Below the pieces are notes generated by a model. That model ran no database searches and was not told the DNA's origin. It saw only the letters and a list, made by a program, of their open reading frames with translations. Below are positions 1 to 12,300 of a DNA stretch of 64,000 nucleotides, piece after piece. Both the position numbers and the translations under genes were made by a program. Source of the stretch: Lineus longissimus (Eukaryota > Nemertea > Pilidiophora > Heteronemertea > Lineidae); the NCBI RefSeq assembly GCF_910592395.1, contig NC_088314.1, positions 18,992,070 to 19,056,069 of the forward strand, given 5' to 3'. Numbering within the stretch: position 1 is the stretch's first letter; each line of letters starts with the position of its first letter.

Positions 1-660
1 AGTGGAACTGCCAGGTCTGATTCGGTCTTCGTTACCAACCAAGTTTATTGGCAAGATAGTGGAGCTGCCAGGTTCCATTCAGTCTGGATGTGACTGTCAC
101 AACTCTCAGTATATGGACAAGACGGTGAAGCCACCTCCGATCTGGTCTGGTTGTGACTGTCTTGCTATGTTGTAAAGACAGTGGAACTGCCAGGTGTGAT
201 TCAGTCTGGGTGTGACCGCCTCAACTCTCAGTTCATGGCTAAGACGGTGGAGGTGCCAGGTCAAATTTGGTCTGGGTGTGGCTGTCAAAACTCGGTTTAT
301 GGGGCAGTATAGCAGCAAACTTATAGGCAAGAAGGTCTAGCAGCCACCTCAGATTCGGTCTGGTGTGATCTGTCTTGTCTTGCCATGTTGGAAAGATATG
401 GTGGAACTGCCAAGTCCAGTTGGGTCTGGTTGTGACATGATGTGCCATCCGACACATTTGAGTGGAGTTGGTGCAGTCACAACCACACCAAATTGGGCTG
501 GGTTGCTCTACGGTCTTGCCCAAACACAATGATAGACAAGACAGTCACAACTTGACCAAATTGGGCCTGGCTGCTCTGCTGTCTTGCCATATATGCTGAG
601 AGTTGGAACAGACACAACCAGACTAGCAGTTCAGCAAGAGAGCTGAGACTGGTTGAAAAC
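1..660. repeat. Degenerate ~61-bp satellite with an inversion
   Basis: Diverged units recur about every 60 bp. Core words such as GTGGAACTGCCAGGT, followed by a TCTGG-TGTGACTGTC segment, start near 1, 59, 124, 181, 245 and 399. From about 480 to 590 the same unit appears on the other strand: the reverse complement of 487-520 and of 553-587 aligns with the 242-281 unit. The array is therefore inverted near 470-480. The left edge lies outside the window. The short open frames here are by-products of the repeat. Confidence 0.75.
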
Positions 661-718
661 ATGAGATGTTAGCAAGCACTAAACATCAATTCACACAGAT
701 GTCATCATATTGTAATAG

Positions 719-724
719 TTTATT
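719..724 (-). promoter_or_regulatory. Candidate distal poly(A) signal of BRPF
   Basis: AATAAA on the minus strand, the most distal of three such hexamers downstream of the BRPF stop (the others are at 1619-1624 and 1951-1956). Choosing among them needs transcript data. Confidence 0.25.
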
Positions 725-2814
725 TGAAGGAAGAAAGTAATAACACAGGTGAAGTGGGAAAAGAAAGCTCTGGAGTACTACTACGAACATCCACAGATAC
801 GGCTCAATTTTTACAAAGCTTTTTACGAAATCTATGAGAGTATAATTCATGGTATGTTTCAGTGAATACATGCAGGACTGCAAGCAAAGTGCACACCCGT
901 CGACTATATAAAAATGAAAATATACAGCACGTCTCAACCTGCCAAGACAGAGCGACTTGCGCCTGCTTTTGCTGTGACGGGTCACATTTGGAGAACAAGA
1001 CTATTCATTTTGTTAGATACTCGTTCTTTTTTGAGGGATCATTGTGAAAAGAATAAGCACTCATAATGTGGTAACACATCATCAATTGACGTCACCACAT
1101 AGATTCACTTGCATGGAAGAAAGATTAGAATGAGTTGTGACCATTTCAATTCGACTTGATTGATGGAGCAAGAGTTCGAATTCCGATATATAAATATTCA
1201 GTCACCTCTGAGGTTTTACTCAAATGCTAGGCTATTAAATTCCAAGTACCTTTCACACCACAACCTGACAACACTAAAGTTATTCTACATTCCAGTCATC
1301 TTTTGACGCCAACATAAAATCAAGTTCATCAGCTAGAACTTTATAAAATACAACAAAATTCAACTTCTGCATGAAAAGACTCTAGTTTCTCCAATCTAAG
1401 ACCATTTCTAGATATTCAAGAATGGGTAAATAATGTACATGTACATGTTTGATCCAACTCGAAATGCTCACTTAGATGTGACAATGGACTGGTGACACCA
1501 AGTTGTCAAATAGTCACATTCAGGCTTGGTCTTAGTGCTATTTCTATTGAGTAATAAGCAAAGAAATTGTCTTAGATAGGTGAAACTTAAGTAAACTCAG
1601 CTAAACACATCAACTCCCTTTATTTCCGTTTTTACAGTATTTGAAATGTAAACATACAATATGTTCTCCAGGTGTTTACGTACACTTTTGGATGTATTCC
1701 TGTGGTGCCTTTTACAAAGAAACTCTGTAATTCTTTACAGTATATATAAAAAAAAGCTGCTTATCTTGAAAGCCAGGAACAAAAGCCACATGACATGTAC
1801 ACAAAGCACAATTTCCATCAAATTTACGGAACCAAAACAGACTGCCACATGAAGTTTAAGAAAACAAGCAATAAAATCATCAACTCCAATAATCTAATCT
1901 ACTTTCTTTCTAACTACACACTAATTAGCATATGCAAATTTATATGCAAATTTATTCTAATGTCACTGCTGAGCTGAGCAGGTCTGGCTAGGTATTCATG
2001 CTTTTTTGAGTATTCCATCCCATCATGCAATGCATTCCTACTCGATACACCAGGCATATGTGGTTAATTGAGTCAAACAACGTCATCTGATCATAACACT
2101 CAATAACTGGAGTACCAATCCTGAATGGCAACACAGAGTGAAGTTGGAAATTTGAATGCGTTTTCTTCAAGATACCACAGTTCTGGCAAGGACTGCTAAT
2201 CAGATCAACCATGACATTTTCATCGGTGAAGACTCACAAAATGTACTGTTCAGCTTAGAAAGTCACAGGGGAGGGTTACTCAGCCAGCATGAGCTGTAAC
2301 ATTGGCATGGAGTCCTAATGCTAATGCTATGTTGCAAATGAAATTTACTGAAAGACATAACGCTTAGTTACGCTAATGCTTCCGTTAGTCTCTAAGGCAG
2401 ATTGAGCAACTGGGCCCAGAACTAAAACCTACTTCAGGCACCAGGACAATATGGCTTGTTATATACACAGTTACAGTACCATGGTGTCCGCATATATGAT
2501 CTATATGATATCTTCTTGATAAATACTCTAATATTTTCTCAATATTTACAATGATTTGACGGCCACCTTCAAAACTGAGGGTGATTTTTACAACATGAAA
2601 TCTATTCATTAAAACTTAAGTTTAATGATTAAAATTTAAAGTCCAAAGACTTCAATCTCATCTTGTACACATTAAACTGTCCAACTACCCAATATGTGTA
2701 CCAGGGACCAATACATTTCTTTCATCAATATCCCAAGTAGTGATGGCCTAATTCTAAATTCTAATTTGTCAATTTCACCCTCAGTTTCCAATACATACAA
2801 TCAGGAATTAGAAT

Positions 2815-2848
2815 AATCAATTCTTGATACTTGTATCAAGAATTGATT
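2815..2848. repeat. Perfect 34-bp palindrome
   Basis: Two 16-bp arms (2815-2830 and 2833-2848), reading AATCAATTCTTGATAC and its exact reverse complement, are separated by TT. If transcribed in the BRPF 3' UTR it would form a perfect stem, but the loop is too short for a standard pre-miRNA. Confidence 0.8.
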
Positions 2849-3078
2849 GTAAGTAACTTCAAAGAGAAAGCAACTAAATCTCTGAACCAGCCTCACTGAA
2901 AATTTACCTAAACCTATATTTTCAAGGTTGTAACATTTCGACATAAGATCATTTGGAGAGCCAATTAACCTACTAGTCCACAAGTTGTACAGCACGGGTG
3001 AAAATAACTAGCCCTCTTTGTTTTTCTTTGATTGGCAGTGAAAGCTTAGCATACAAAAGTTCCTAGAACATTTCCCCC

Positions 3079-3370
3079 GTACCAACGACACGAAAAGTCT
3101 ACCAACATCCAAACAAAGTCTATCAACATATAGACAAAGTCTATCAAGATCCAGATGAAGTCCATCCACATTCAGTCTATCATGATTCAGACAAAGTCTA
3201 TCAATATCCAGACAAAGTCTATCAGGATCTAGACAAAGTCTATCAATATCCAGTCAAAATCTATCAAGTTCTAGGCAAAGTGTATCTACACCAAGACAAA
3301 GTATATCAAGCCCCAGACAAAGTCTATCAACATCCAGACAAACTTTCTCAAGATCCAGACAAAGTCTATC
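3079..3370. repeat. 21-bp minisatellite abutting the BRPF stop codon
   Basis: About 13 imperfect copies of GACAAAGTCTATCAACATCCA (21 bp). The period is a multiple of three, so open frames persist on both strands (a DKVYQHP heptad on plus, an LCLDVDR-like heptad on minus). The last copy overlaps the BRPF termination codon at 3369-3371, so the stop itself sits in a repeat unit. Confidence 0.85.
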
Positions 3371-6300
3371 AGTCCATTTTCTCATTCTTTCCACCAATTT
3401 CAAATTCCATCTCCGTGTCTGACTCTGATTCTGATGGCACAAATGGATTCGGTTCACCTGTCACCCGACACCGGTGCATTATGGCCTTTTCATACGCCAA
3501 CTTGACTGCCTTACGAATGTTTGGCTTCTTGTTCTCAGCGAGTTTTGCCTTGTCTAGGCCCGAGTCGACGCCCAGCGGTTCCAGTTTACCCCTTGGTAAC
3601 CATTGCCTGGAAGGAAAGTTGAAAGATTAGAAAACTTTTGGCCTCAAGGAATGCTGGCAAAGGATTCACTGTCATTTTTTGCTTTACTGGCGGTTGCTGA
3701 TCCAAACTGGCCGGACAACAATTGGTTGGCAATTTCAGTCAGAAGCTGCAAGAGTCAAAACAGAAACCAGGGCTACATGGTTAAACATCTTCAGCTCCAG
3801 TTGTCTGAGGGTATTTGACTGTGGCAGAGAAATAAAAGAAATTAGATTGACTGTGATCCAGACCCATACCAAACATTGAAAGTAGGTCAGCTGACTAACT
3901 ACAAAGCCCTTTCCACAATATTAGAATCAATAGAGGTTGCTTTTTAGTTCTCCTTGGCCATGCACAAGCTGCTTTTTTATGTCGCAGGATTTGAAAACAA
4001 CTCTGAATTCAACTCCCGGTGAAAGTAGAACTGGACAGAAAGAAGGGGTACCCTCTCATATACATGCTTCCCGAAATTGGTGGCTTGCATTGGAACTAAC
4101 TTTTTCCCCTTGTCCGTCATTAAAGGCATTCAAGTGTGTTGGTCAACCATGACTATCTCCTTTGTCCCTCCACCATAAGGCCTAGCTTCCCCTTATGACA
4201 TCACTACTTCGGACACTCAGCGCCCCATTTCTGGAAAGGTGTATACAGATTCAGACTCACCACGTTCTTTTGGTGTCAAAGAAGAGAACTAAATAAACCA
4301 ATTCATCAAACTTTCTCTGCAAACCCAAGACATCCTCTGGTGGTACTGGAATCGGGACACCGTTGTGGAAGTAGCCGGTCTTGGGCATCTTGGGGTTAAT
4401 GATCTGTAAGGAGAGAGACTTCCATTAGGGAACAAATATCTTTTTGTTTTCCCAGTCGGCCTGAGATAGATGAATAGACATCTTCTTCTTCAGTGTTCAA
4501 TCCTCCAAGGAGTATTCCCCTCCAAGGCGGGATGAGCGTGCTGTTTTTACCTGCTACTATGGTTAGGCACCAATAGGGTTTATTGGCCCAGTGACTCTGT
4601 CTTTGGCCAGAGGTAGAGCCCACGCAAGTTACTCGTGTTTCTCCCTTGACGGGGTTAGTTCCTTTCGAGCCACACTGGTTCATCCAGAACAATCTTGGGA
4701 TGTCCCCGGGCTCCTATTGCGTGGTAACCAGCAGTATTAACCACTAGGCCATGAGGCTCCTCCAATAAATATCAAACATTTCTCAAACAATGATATGAAT
4801 AGGTTACACAGCCAACATAACAACACATTTAGCAAGTCAGGCAGGAGGCATTGTCAAAACACAGAATGAAGACGCAGGAGTTGAGAAAAGACAAACCGCA
4901 AACCCAGAGCAAAATTGCACATCCAGAAACCATAGCGAAATTGGACATTGATTTGGGAGCGATGATGCATAATATGAGCTGGACTAACACATGATATGAT
5001 ACTGCCTAGCACAACAGATACCAAAATTAGCGATTCAACAAATTGAAAACCATAATAGTGTTACTTCAAAATTGACATAAGCTTACAAGCCAGAACACAT
5101 ACATGTTAAGCCTGTACATGAAATGAGGTGTGATTCTGTACATGGATGGTTCAGGTGCATTTCCATGTACATAATTTCCATAAAGACAGAACCATTACAG
5201 TATTTCCATGTACAGAACCACAGAATGAGGACACTGTATCTTTATCAATCTCCCAGGTGGCAGCACTACAATATTTAAACATTGTTCTTCCAATCATGTC
5301 ATGAACAACATTTGCAGCTAGGTGTGAAGGTCGACGCCCCACCCTTCTTTTCATGTTGTCCATTTTCAGAAGAGCACAAGTCTGATCTCAAATGCTCCCA
5401 GTACCTCCCAAGTAGATGTCAAATAACACAGGTTCCTCTCGGGCGGTTTGTATTCCTGTTTACACCAAACCAGACTTGTTTTTATACTTACGAGGGCCGG
5501 GTACCAGGGGTAACCGCGGCATTTTGCCCAGACCAGATCGAGCGGTTCCAGGGGGACGAGGTCTTCTTCATCCTCATCCCAGGGCATGAAGCGTGTCTTG
5601 GTACGCACGGCTGAGAAAATGAAGAAAACATGTAGCTTGTGAAAAAGAACATTAGTATTTTGTTTTACAGATTTTGTAAAAGTGACATTTTCAGGCAAAA
5701 GTGATCCACCTGTCGTTGATAACATATATATGATTGGTGAAAAATGTCGTTTATTTCAAAGCGAATTATTACTTCAAGTGGATTGGTTGGCTAGAGAGAC
5801 AGACTTAGGGGAGCTAATAGTGGAAATGCAGCTCTATACTTCTAAAAAATTTCTGTAGGGGAAGTTTGACAAGAACACATAGAAATAACTTTTTAAACTT
5901 CCAAGAGACATTTGAGGTAGTCATTCCTGTCTTCCAGCCAAATCCTTATTCGAAACAGTTGAATATGCTGGTGCACTTTGTTTCAATTTTCATCCATCCA
6001 ACAAGTTGAATCATAAAAGGGTTAGAACAGAAGGGAAAGAGGTTATAGGATTAAGGGATGTGTTAGGTATTGTACAAGTGAACTCTATTGTGAAATGTTA
6101 GGTACCTAAGGGATCATCCAGTATAACTGCATAATTTCCGTTACTGCCATCACTGATTCTTGTCGCAGGCCCTTGCAAATGAGCAACTTTTGTTGCACGT
6201 AATCACTGGTCGCAGTGATTTAAATCGCTTGTTTGCGAGGTGCTTTTGAAATTGGTTCCATTCCAATATCATCTCTGCTCATGATTTCATGAGTCTGTCT

Positions 6301-9300
6301 TTTAATCTAGCCCCCAGTGAGAATAAGGTGCGTATCAAGGCGATGTCAATGGATGATCCCCAAAATGTAACTCAAAGTGCCTGTGAGAAAAGCTGCAGTG
6401 TTAACAAATTCAAAGAAACACAAATTGAGCGCAATCAAAATCAATGATCAAAAACAAGCAATAATCAATCAAAATTCAAATATCATGAACACAAGCCAAA
6501 ACTAATCAGAGAAGCCTTAAGGTAAAATTCTGCAAAATTAAAAGAAGCCATGCATCGCAAAACAAAGTTTAACATTTGAACTGGCAACATGGAGAACTGT
6601 GGTTTTCGACAGACCTCGCCCACTAACTCCAGACTTTGAAGTGGCTGAGCTTTTACTGGACTTGTAGCAGCTCAGGTTGAGTTTTGCAACAACGGCTCTG
6701 TCCTTGTCTAAGTGAAGTCGCCTTCCAGGTCTTGCCACGGAACGTGCCGTTTTAGTAACTTTGGCTGGCGCCTTGAAAAGTTGCTGATCTTGAACTTTGT
6801 ATGTGGATTTAGACTGGCGAGTTGATTTTGCTCTTGTGGCATGCACAGGTTCATTCTCGTCTTTACTTGATGTGGAGCCAGCACTTGCTCTGGTTCTTCG
6901 TAAAAGCAGCACATTAGTGACTTTTTCAAGCCGGAGTCTGGCAGTTTTCTGACCATGGCCTCCTGTTTTTCCACAAGATCTCAGTGCATGAACGCCTTGG
7001 GCCGGATCCAAAATCTCTTGCGACGTTTTAGATCTTGTTAAGTGCTTGGGTTTCTGAACTACTTTAAACACCGATTCAGCGGTTTGGATGTTGACCTCTG
7101 TTTTATCAGCAGACTCTATTTCATCAACTGTTGGTTCAAACGCTGCTTCTCTTTCACCGACTGGCATTTTATCACAACTTTTTGTCCGATTTCCTGACAT
7201 TTCAACCGCAGTTTTTATTTCATCATCTAATATTGTGCCTAAAATAAAACCATCACCAGATGCATCTACATGTTTCCGAGCAGACGCCACAAGATGAGAC
7301 GTCGTTTTATCAGCCACGCTCAGCTTACCAAAAGGGCTAACACTTTCATCTTCAAGCTCAGAAGATTCTAAGTTCTCCTCACTCAGTACATTTTCGAACT
7401 TTATCTCATCGGACGTTTCTGCATCGTTTAAATTGCTCGGCGCAATGCAAATTTCTGAGTGCCCTTCCTCTGTACTTGTTTCATCTTTCATTGGACATTG
7501 ATCGTTCATTTTCTGCTCATGACCTTTGACCTTTTGTTCAGCTAGAAATAAGAGCAGCAGTACTAGAAGCAAGACGAAAACACACAAACGAGCAAACAGA
7601 CAAATCAGACAAAACAAAGATACAGGGTACATATGATTATTAAGTGAGCCAATTACATTATCTTGTCACAACTTTAAATATAATTGAAAGGCTTGTTGTT
7701 GCCGACAAGCAGAGAGACAGTGTCGTCATCTATCATAAGAACTTTGCATTGGAAGTGCATTTTGAAGGCAAAATTGAAAGTGAAGACTGGCTCATTTAAT
7801 TGAACAGACACAGTGTTAAAATCAGAACAATATCACTATCACACAGGCATGCGAACTGACAAATGAGACAGACGATGAACACATCGCAAGTGCCTTTTAA
7901 TTGCGATTAGAAAACAGGCGGGTTCTTTTGGGAGGCACAGATAGCCAAATATCTTTGTAAATTTTTAGTCCATCTGCTGTTGGACCACCCCACCCGATGG
8001 AAAAGTACAGGAAATATACAGTATCAACAATGGAAGTCAATTTGTGATAAGAATTGCTGTTGAAACGTTTACAAATTTAAAGGCTCTTTTTAACACCCAT
8101 ATGCAACTAGTTTTCAAATATTATAATTGAGTTAGGTTCACACGAAATGGTTGGTTAGGATCGGAGAGGAGGTAACTCAAACTCACACTATGATACTTGT
8201 ATTTGCCCTCTAAGTGATAGTGCCAGTGATTGAGTGCATAGGCTTATGGCAAGCCAGTCTCTTCTGTTAGCATTTGAAAACAATGTTTTCCAGATTCAGG
8301 TGAGAAACCGCCCCTGTCAGAGTGGCATAGCAGTATGGCTGACGTTAGAAACTAACATCACGACCTGTCACCTGAGGCCATGGGTTCAAACTCCCAGAAA
8401 GGGAAAGGGAGGGCGACTCTCTGGAATTCCCCTTGTCAGTTTTAAAAAACTTGTGAAACTTTTTCCAACCAAATTTTATGATTAAACATCTAATATTGTT
8501 AATGTTATGATTATTTTTCAAGAAGACTGTTTGCAGCTTTTACCACAACCAACCAACAGAAGAGAATCTTCCACCACCAAAACAAACACGAAATGGTGCC
8601 GAAATATACCTCGATCCGTCCTACGCAAAGAGGCAGGTTTCAACAATTCACACCCATCATCGGCATGCTCTTCCTGACCCTCAATTGCGCCCTCTATACT
8701 CGCCGCACGGCGTTTTTTCTTCTTTTTATGCGCTAAAAGCAACAAGCAGCAGACAGGGAATAAGCAGCGATGTGACACACAAAAAACGTAACCTTCAAAC
8801 TAAGGACTGAAGATGGGCAGCACGCAAAAAAAATCAAATTTAAATTTCTTCGATCTCTTGATATATTTCTAATCAGAGAAGCTCGACAAACTGGCACTGA
8901 TTTTAACATCCTTCAGTCCTCAGTCATGCCAAAGACATTTCTGTTCAAGATCTGCTCAACTGGTAGTTCATGGTCAAGGTGCAGTATTGAGATACACCCT
9001 ATGATAAGCTCACTTACAAATCCGGTTACAAAATCAAATTTCCGTCTTACCCACAAAGGCTGTTTGGAATATTTACAATACCACATGCAGGTTTTCAAAA
9101 CATTTCAGACAAACTAGACGTAAACAACCAAAACCATTCCCGAATTGACAAACTCGACCTACCTCGACGAGAATAGCGTGGTGTCTTATCGTCTCCGTCT
9201 CCACTACCGTCGGAACTGGCGTTACTGGAGGAGTCGGAATCACTCGTGTCAGTATTACTCGTCTCGGAGGATGTATCGGATTCCGAGCTGCTCAGAGACC

Positions 9301-12300
9301 GGTCGATACGATACTGAAGAAAACTCTCCCGCTGTTGGAGATTTTTCGGCGATGGTGAGCGAGGTTGTTTCGGCGACTTTGGTGACCGAGGTGAAAGAGG
9401 TTCACTGACGGACATGGATCGTTTTGGCGACGCGACCGACATCGCTTCAGGTCTTTCCGTCGTGGTTGACATGCTACGTTTCGGCGGCGGTGCACTACTC
9501 ATTTCTGCGATGCTGGTGCTGGCAGCGCGCTTGCGGCTTTGTCTCCCTGGAGACTTTGGTGACTTCATTGCGTCATCTTTGGCTTTTTCAGACGGTTCCT
9601 CCTTATCACCATCAGGGAAAATCTGGGGCTTCGGTTGTTTGACTTTGGGTGGTCGACCGGGACCTTTCCGCAGGGGTTGAGGTGTGGCGTCTAACTGTAA
9701 CGGCTGTGGTTTGCGGGTCTTCAAGGCTTTTTTGCTGAATAGGACCGACGTCCTTCTGTTGACACCAGATGGCGACGGTGACGCTGATGTTGTACTCGTA
9801 TCGGCGGGAGGCTTTTCAGATGTTTCTGACGGGGCCGCAACCTCCGTGCCGCCTTCAGTCGATTCTGAAAAAAGTGACATTGATTGAGTTAAAATGATAG
9901 GTTCAAATTTGTAAAGTTTTTCCTGGCAAATCTCAAAAAATCGTGCTGAAAACAATAAGGCTCATCAAAGTAAATAACAGTTTGTGGGTCAACTAAAACA
10001 AACGAACCTGAATGAAGCCTCAGAAAAGACACAAAGACATGCATACTTTGAGATTAGTTTGACATCATCAGTGTACATTAGAACCTCTCTATTAAGGACA
10101 CCCTCAGTACTGACAAATGCTGCCCTTAATAGAGAGGTGTCCTGATTAGAGAGGTCAAATTGAATGGAAACAACCAATTTGGGACCAAAACTAGTGTCCT
10201 TAATAGAGAGGTGGTCCTTGATAGAGAGGTGTCCGCTAAGGGAGGTTCCACTGTACATGCTGTTAGTATGTCTTTGCAGTCAACACACCAACTGCCAATG
10301 CCATGCAGACATCTTCAGACAAGTCAGTAATGACAACCTGCTTGCTCAGCAGAAAAAGCAATAGCACTTTAGTTTTAGTAGGTTTTAGTTATGCTTTGGG
10401 CTACACATGGGCATTTTTGAGATGCTACGCATATGAATGCTCATTAGTCACAGGTTAAAACAGAGGCCATAAACTTTCGAATTCTGACATGAGATAAAGT
10501 TTTCCAATCAGATATCAGTAACTGGTTGGTAACTGACAGTGCAACAGTCATCACTGATCTAAGTGCACTGAGTAAAGTGACAACCAGCTGTCTGACAATC
10601 AGCAATATGACAAACATGATCAAATCTAATTTTGTTCAACTGCAGTTTAACTTGTTTCTAAGTCAAAGTTTGGTATTACTATCACAATCTGACAATGTTG
10701 GTATAACAGAACAAGGTTCACATAAACTTAATAAAATCATGCAAACTTGTCCCCATGACATAAGGATTACTCACATCAAACAAAATCAAAAACAGTTACA
10801 ACTGTCACCCCAATAAAAAAACTGACACAACATTAAAATGTAGGATAAAAAAGTGCTTTGGAAGAAATCGACAACGTCTCAATCAAAACATTTCACCACG
10901 AGGGAAACTAGAATAGAACAGATAAAAGGTGAAGTTGAAGAGAAAATGACTCGGTGTGCCAAGCAGATAATAGCCTTGATTTCATTCATGCAGCGTATCC
11001 TTGGTCCCAATTCAAACATAAAAATGTTTTTTTCATCTATGCCATTGTGACCTGCAACGATAATCACCGCACTCTGCGTCAAAAAGACCTCCGCGGGTAA
11101 AGCTAATAATCACTGGGTTTGACAATTATTGCAGGTCGCTGCAATCACTGATTTTTGTCTCAAGCACCCCGCAAACGAGTGATTTTTGTCACATGCGATC
11201 ATTGTACTTGTAGGGTGTGGCATTTCGAATTGCTTGTCTGCGGGGTGCTTAAGATGAAACAGGGTGAGTTCTACGGCAAAGGAGACAGTAGCGGTAGGAA
11301 GAAACAGCCAAACCCACCGCAGGCCAAGTCAGTGTTCTCCACAGAGCAGGGTTTCAGCCAGGGGTGCATCATTTTTCGGTTGTTCCCCATTTTTCAGTGT
11401 TATCATGCAATAGACAGAGCAAGAGACCACGACTTTTCAAATATTGGGAAGCGAAGAAAAACATGTCATACTGTATTTTTCAGTATTCCCAAACAATGAG
11501 GGAACTCACACTTACAGGGGACGATATTTTTTTGGAAAAACATTATTTTTGTGTAAACTATGCTAGACTCATTCAGTGACAGTGATCAGCACTCCCCTTC
11601 ATCTTTGATCACTTTCAAAAAGACCAAACTCTCTTCCAGTTTAACATTTTTCTTTCTCTGCAGTTGGTAAAAAAACCCAATTGGAGAATTTGTTTCTTTC
11701 TCATGCGGAAAACACTGCTGTGAAAGGCCAAAGAAAAGTAGTTGTGGTTCAAGTCACTGATCAATTTTCATCAGTACTGGTTCATTTAAAAGTCCAGATA
11801 TCTTTTTATACACGAAATTTGTTTGTTTTTGAATGACTTATTTTTCTTCACAAAATATCATAAAACAAGCAAACACAGTCTTGTTATGGCCCTCTACATC
11901 TGGTTAATCATGTCAATGGGATAGCAGGCTTTTGATAAGTTGGTTTCTCTGTGGTTTTCACCTGTTTTGTCATTTTTCTGCTCCTGAGCCTTGAAAAGGT
12001 ACGGTAGTAACTGCACCCCTATTACTAGCGAATTCGAATAGCCTCTCCCTGATAGTGGCCAAAGAGAATAGGCAACCACATCTATAGAACCACATCTATT
12101 TTTTTGTAGGCCTAAAAAGCTTACTTTGACACCGGTCCTAAACTCTGATTGGTAATCTTCACTTATATCTCAGGATCACCAGTGTTAAAGCTCTCCTCTG
12201 GATTAAAAATGAAAATGTTAAAAAAATCATACCACAGAGCTGGCCTCATATAGTTGCGTGAAAGGAAAAAATTGTTAAAAATATGTGCTGTGAAAGTGAA

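Larger units (their letters stand above)
661..3078 (-). other. Probable BRPF 3' UTR and flanking DNA, no further gene seen
   Basis: No conserved coding segment was found on either strand. The stretch lies downstream of the BRPF stop codon. Minus-strand AATAAA signals (TTTATT on plus) occur at 1951-1956, 1619-1624 and 719-724, so the BRPF message could end at any of these. It also holds a perfect 34-bp palindrome at 2815-2848 and two ATGCAAAT octamers at 1932-1939 and 1944-1951. The true 3' end is unknown. Confidence 0.4.

Noticed and set aside
3254-3457. Minus-strand 67-aa frame over the BRPF C-terminus
   Set aside because: Another frame of the BRPF last exon and the 21-bp repeat.
5366-5725. 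119-aa frame as a separate gene
   Set aside because: It contains BRPF exon 14 with flanking intron read-through.
8322-8410. Functional tRNA genes at this and similar loci (16066, 42293, 63625)
   Set aside because: A and B box words are present but acceptor and anticodon stems do not pair; they are SINE heads or relics.
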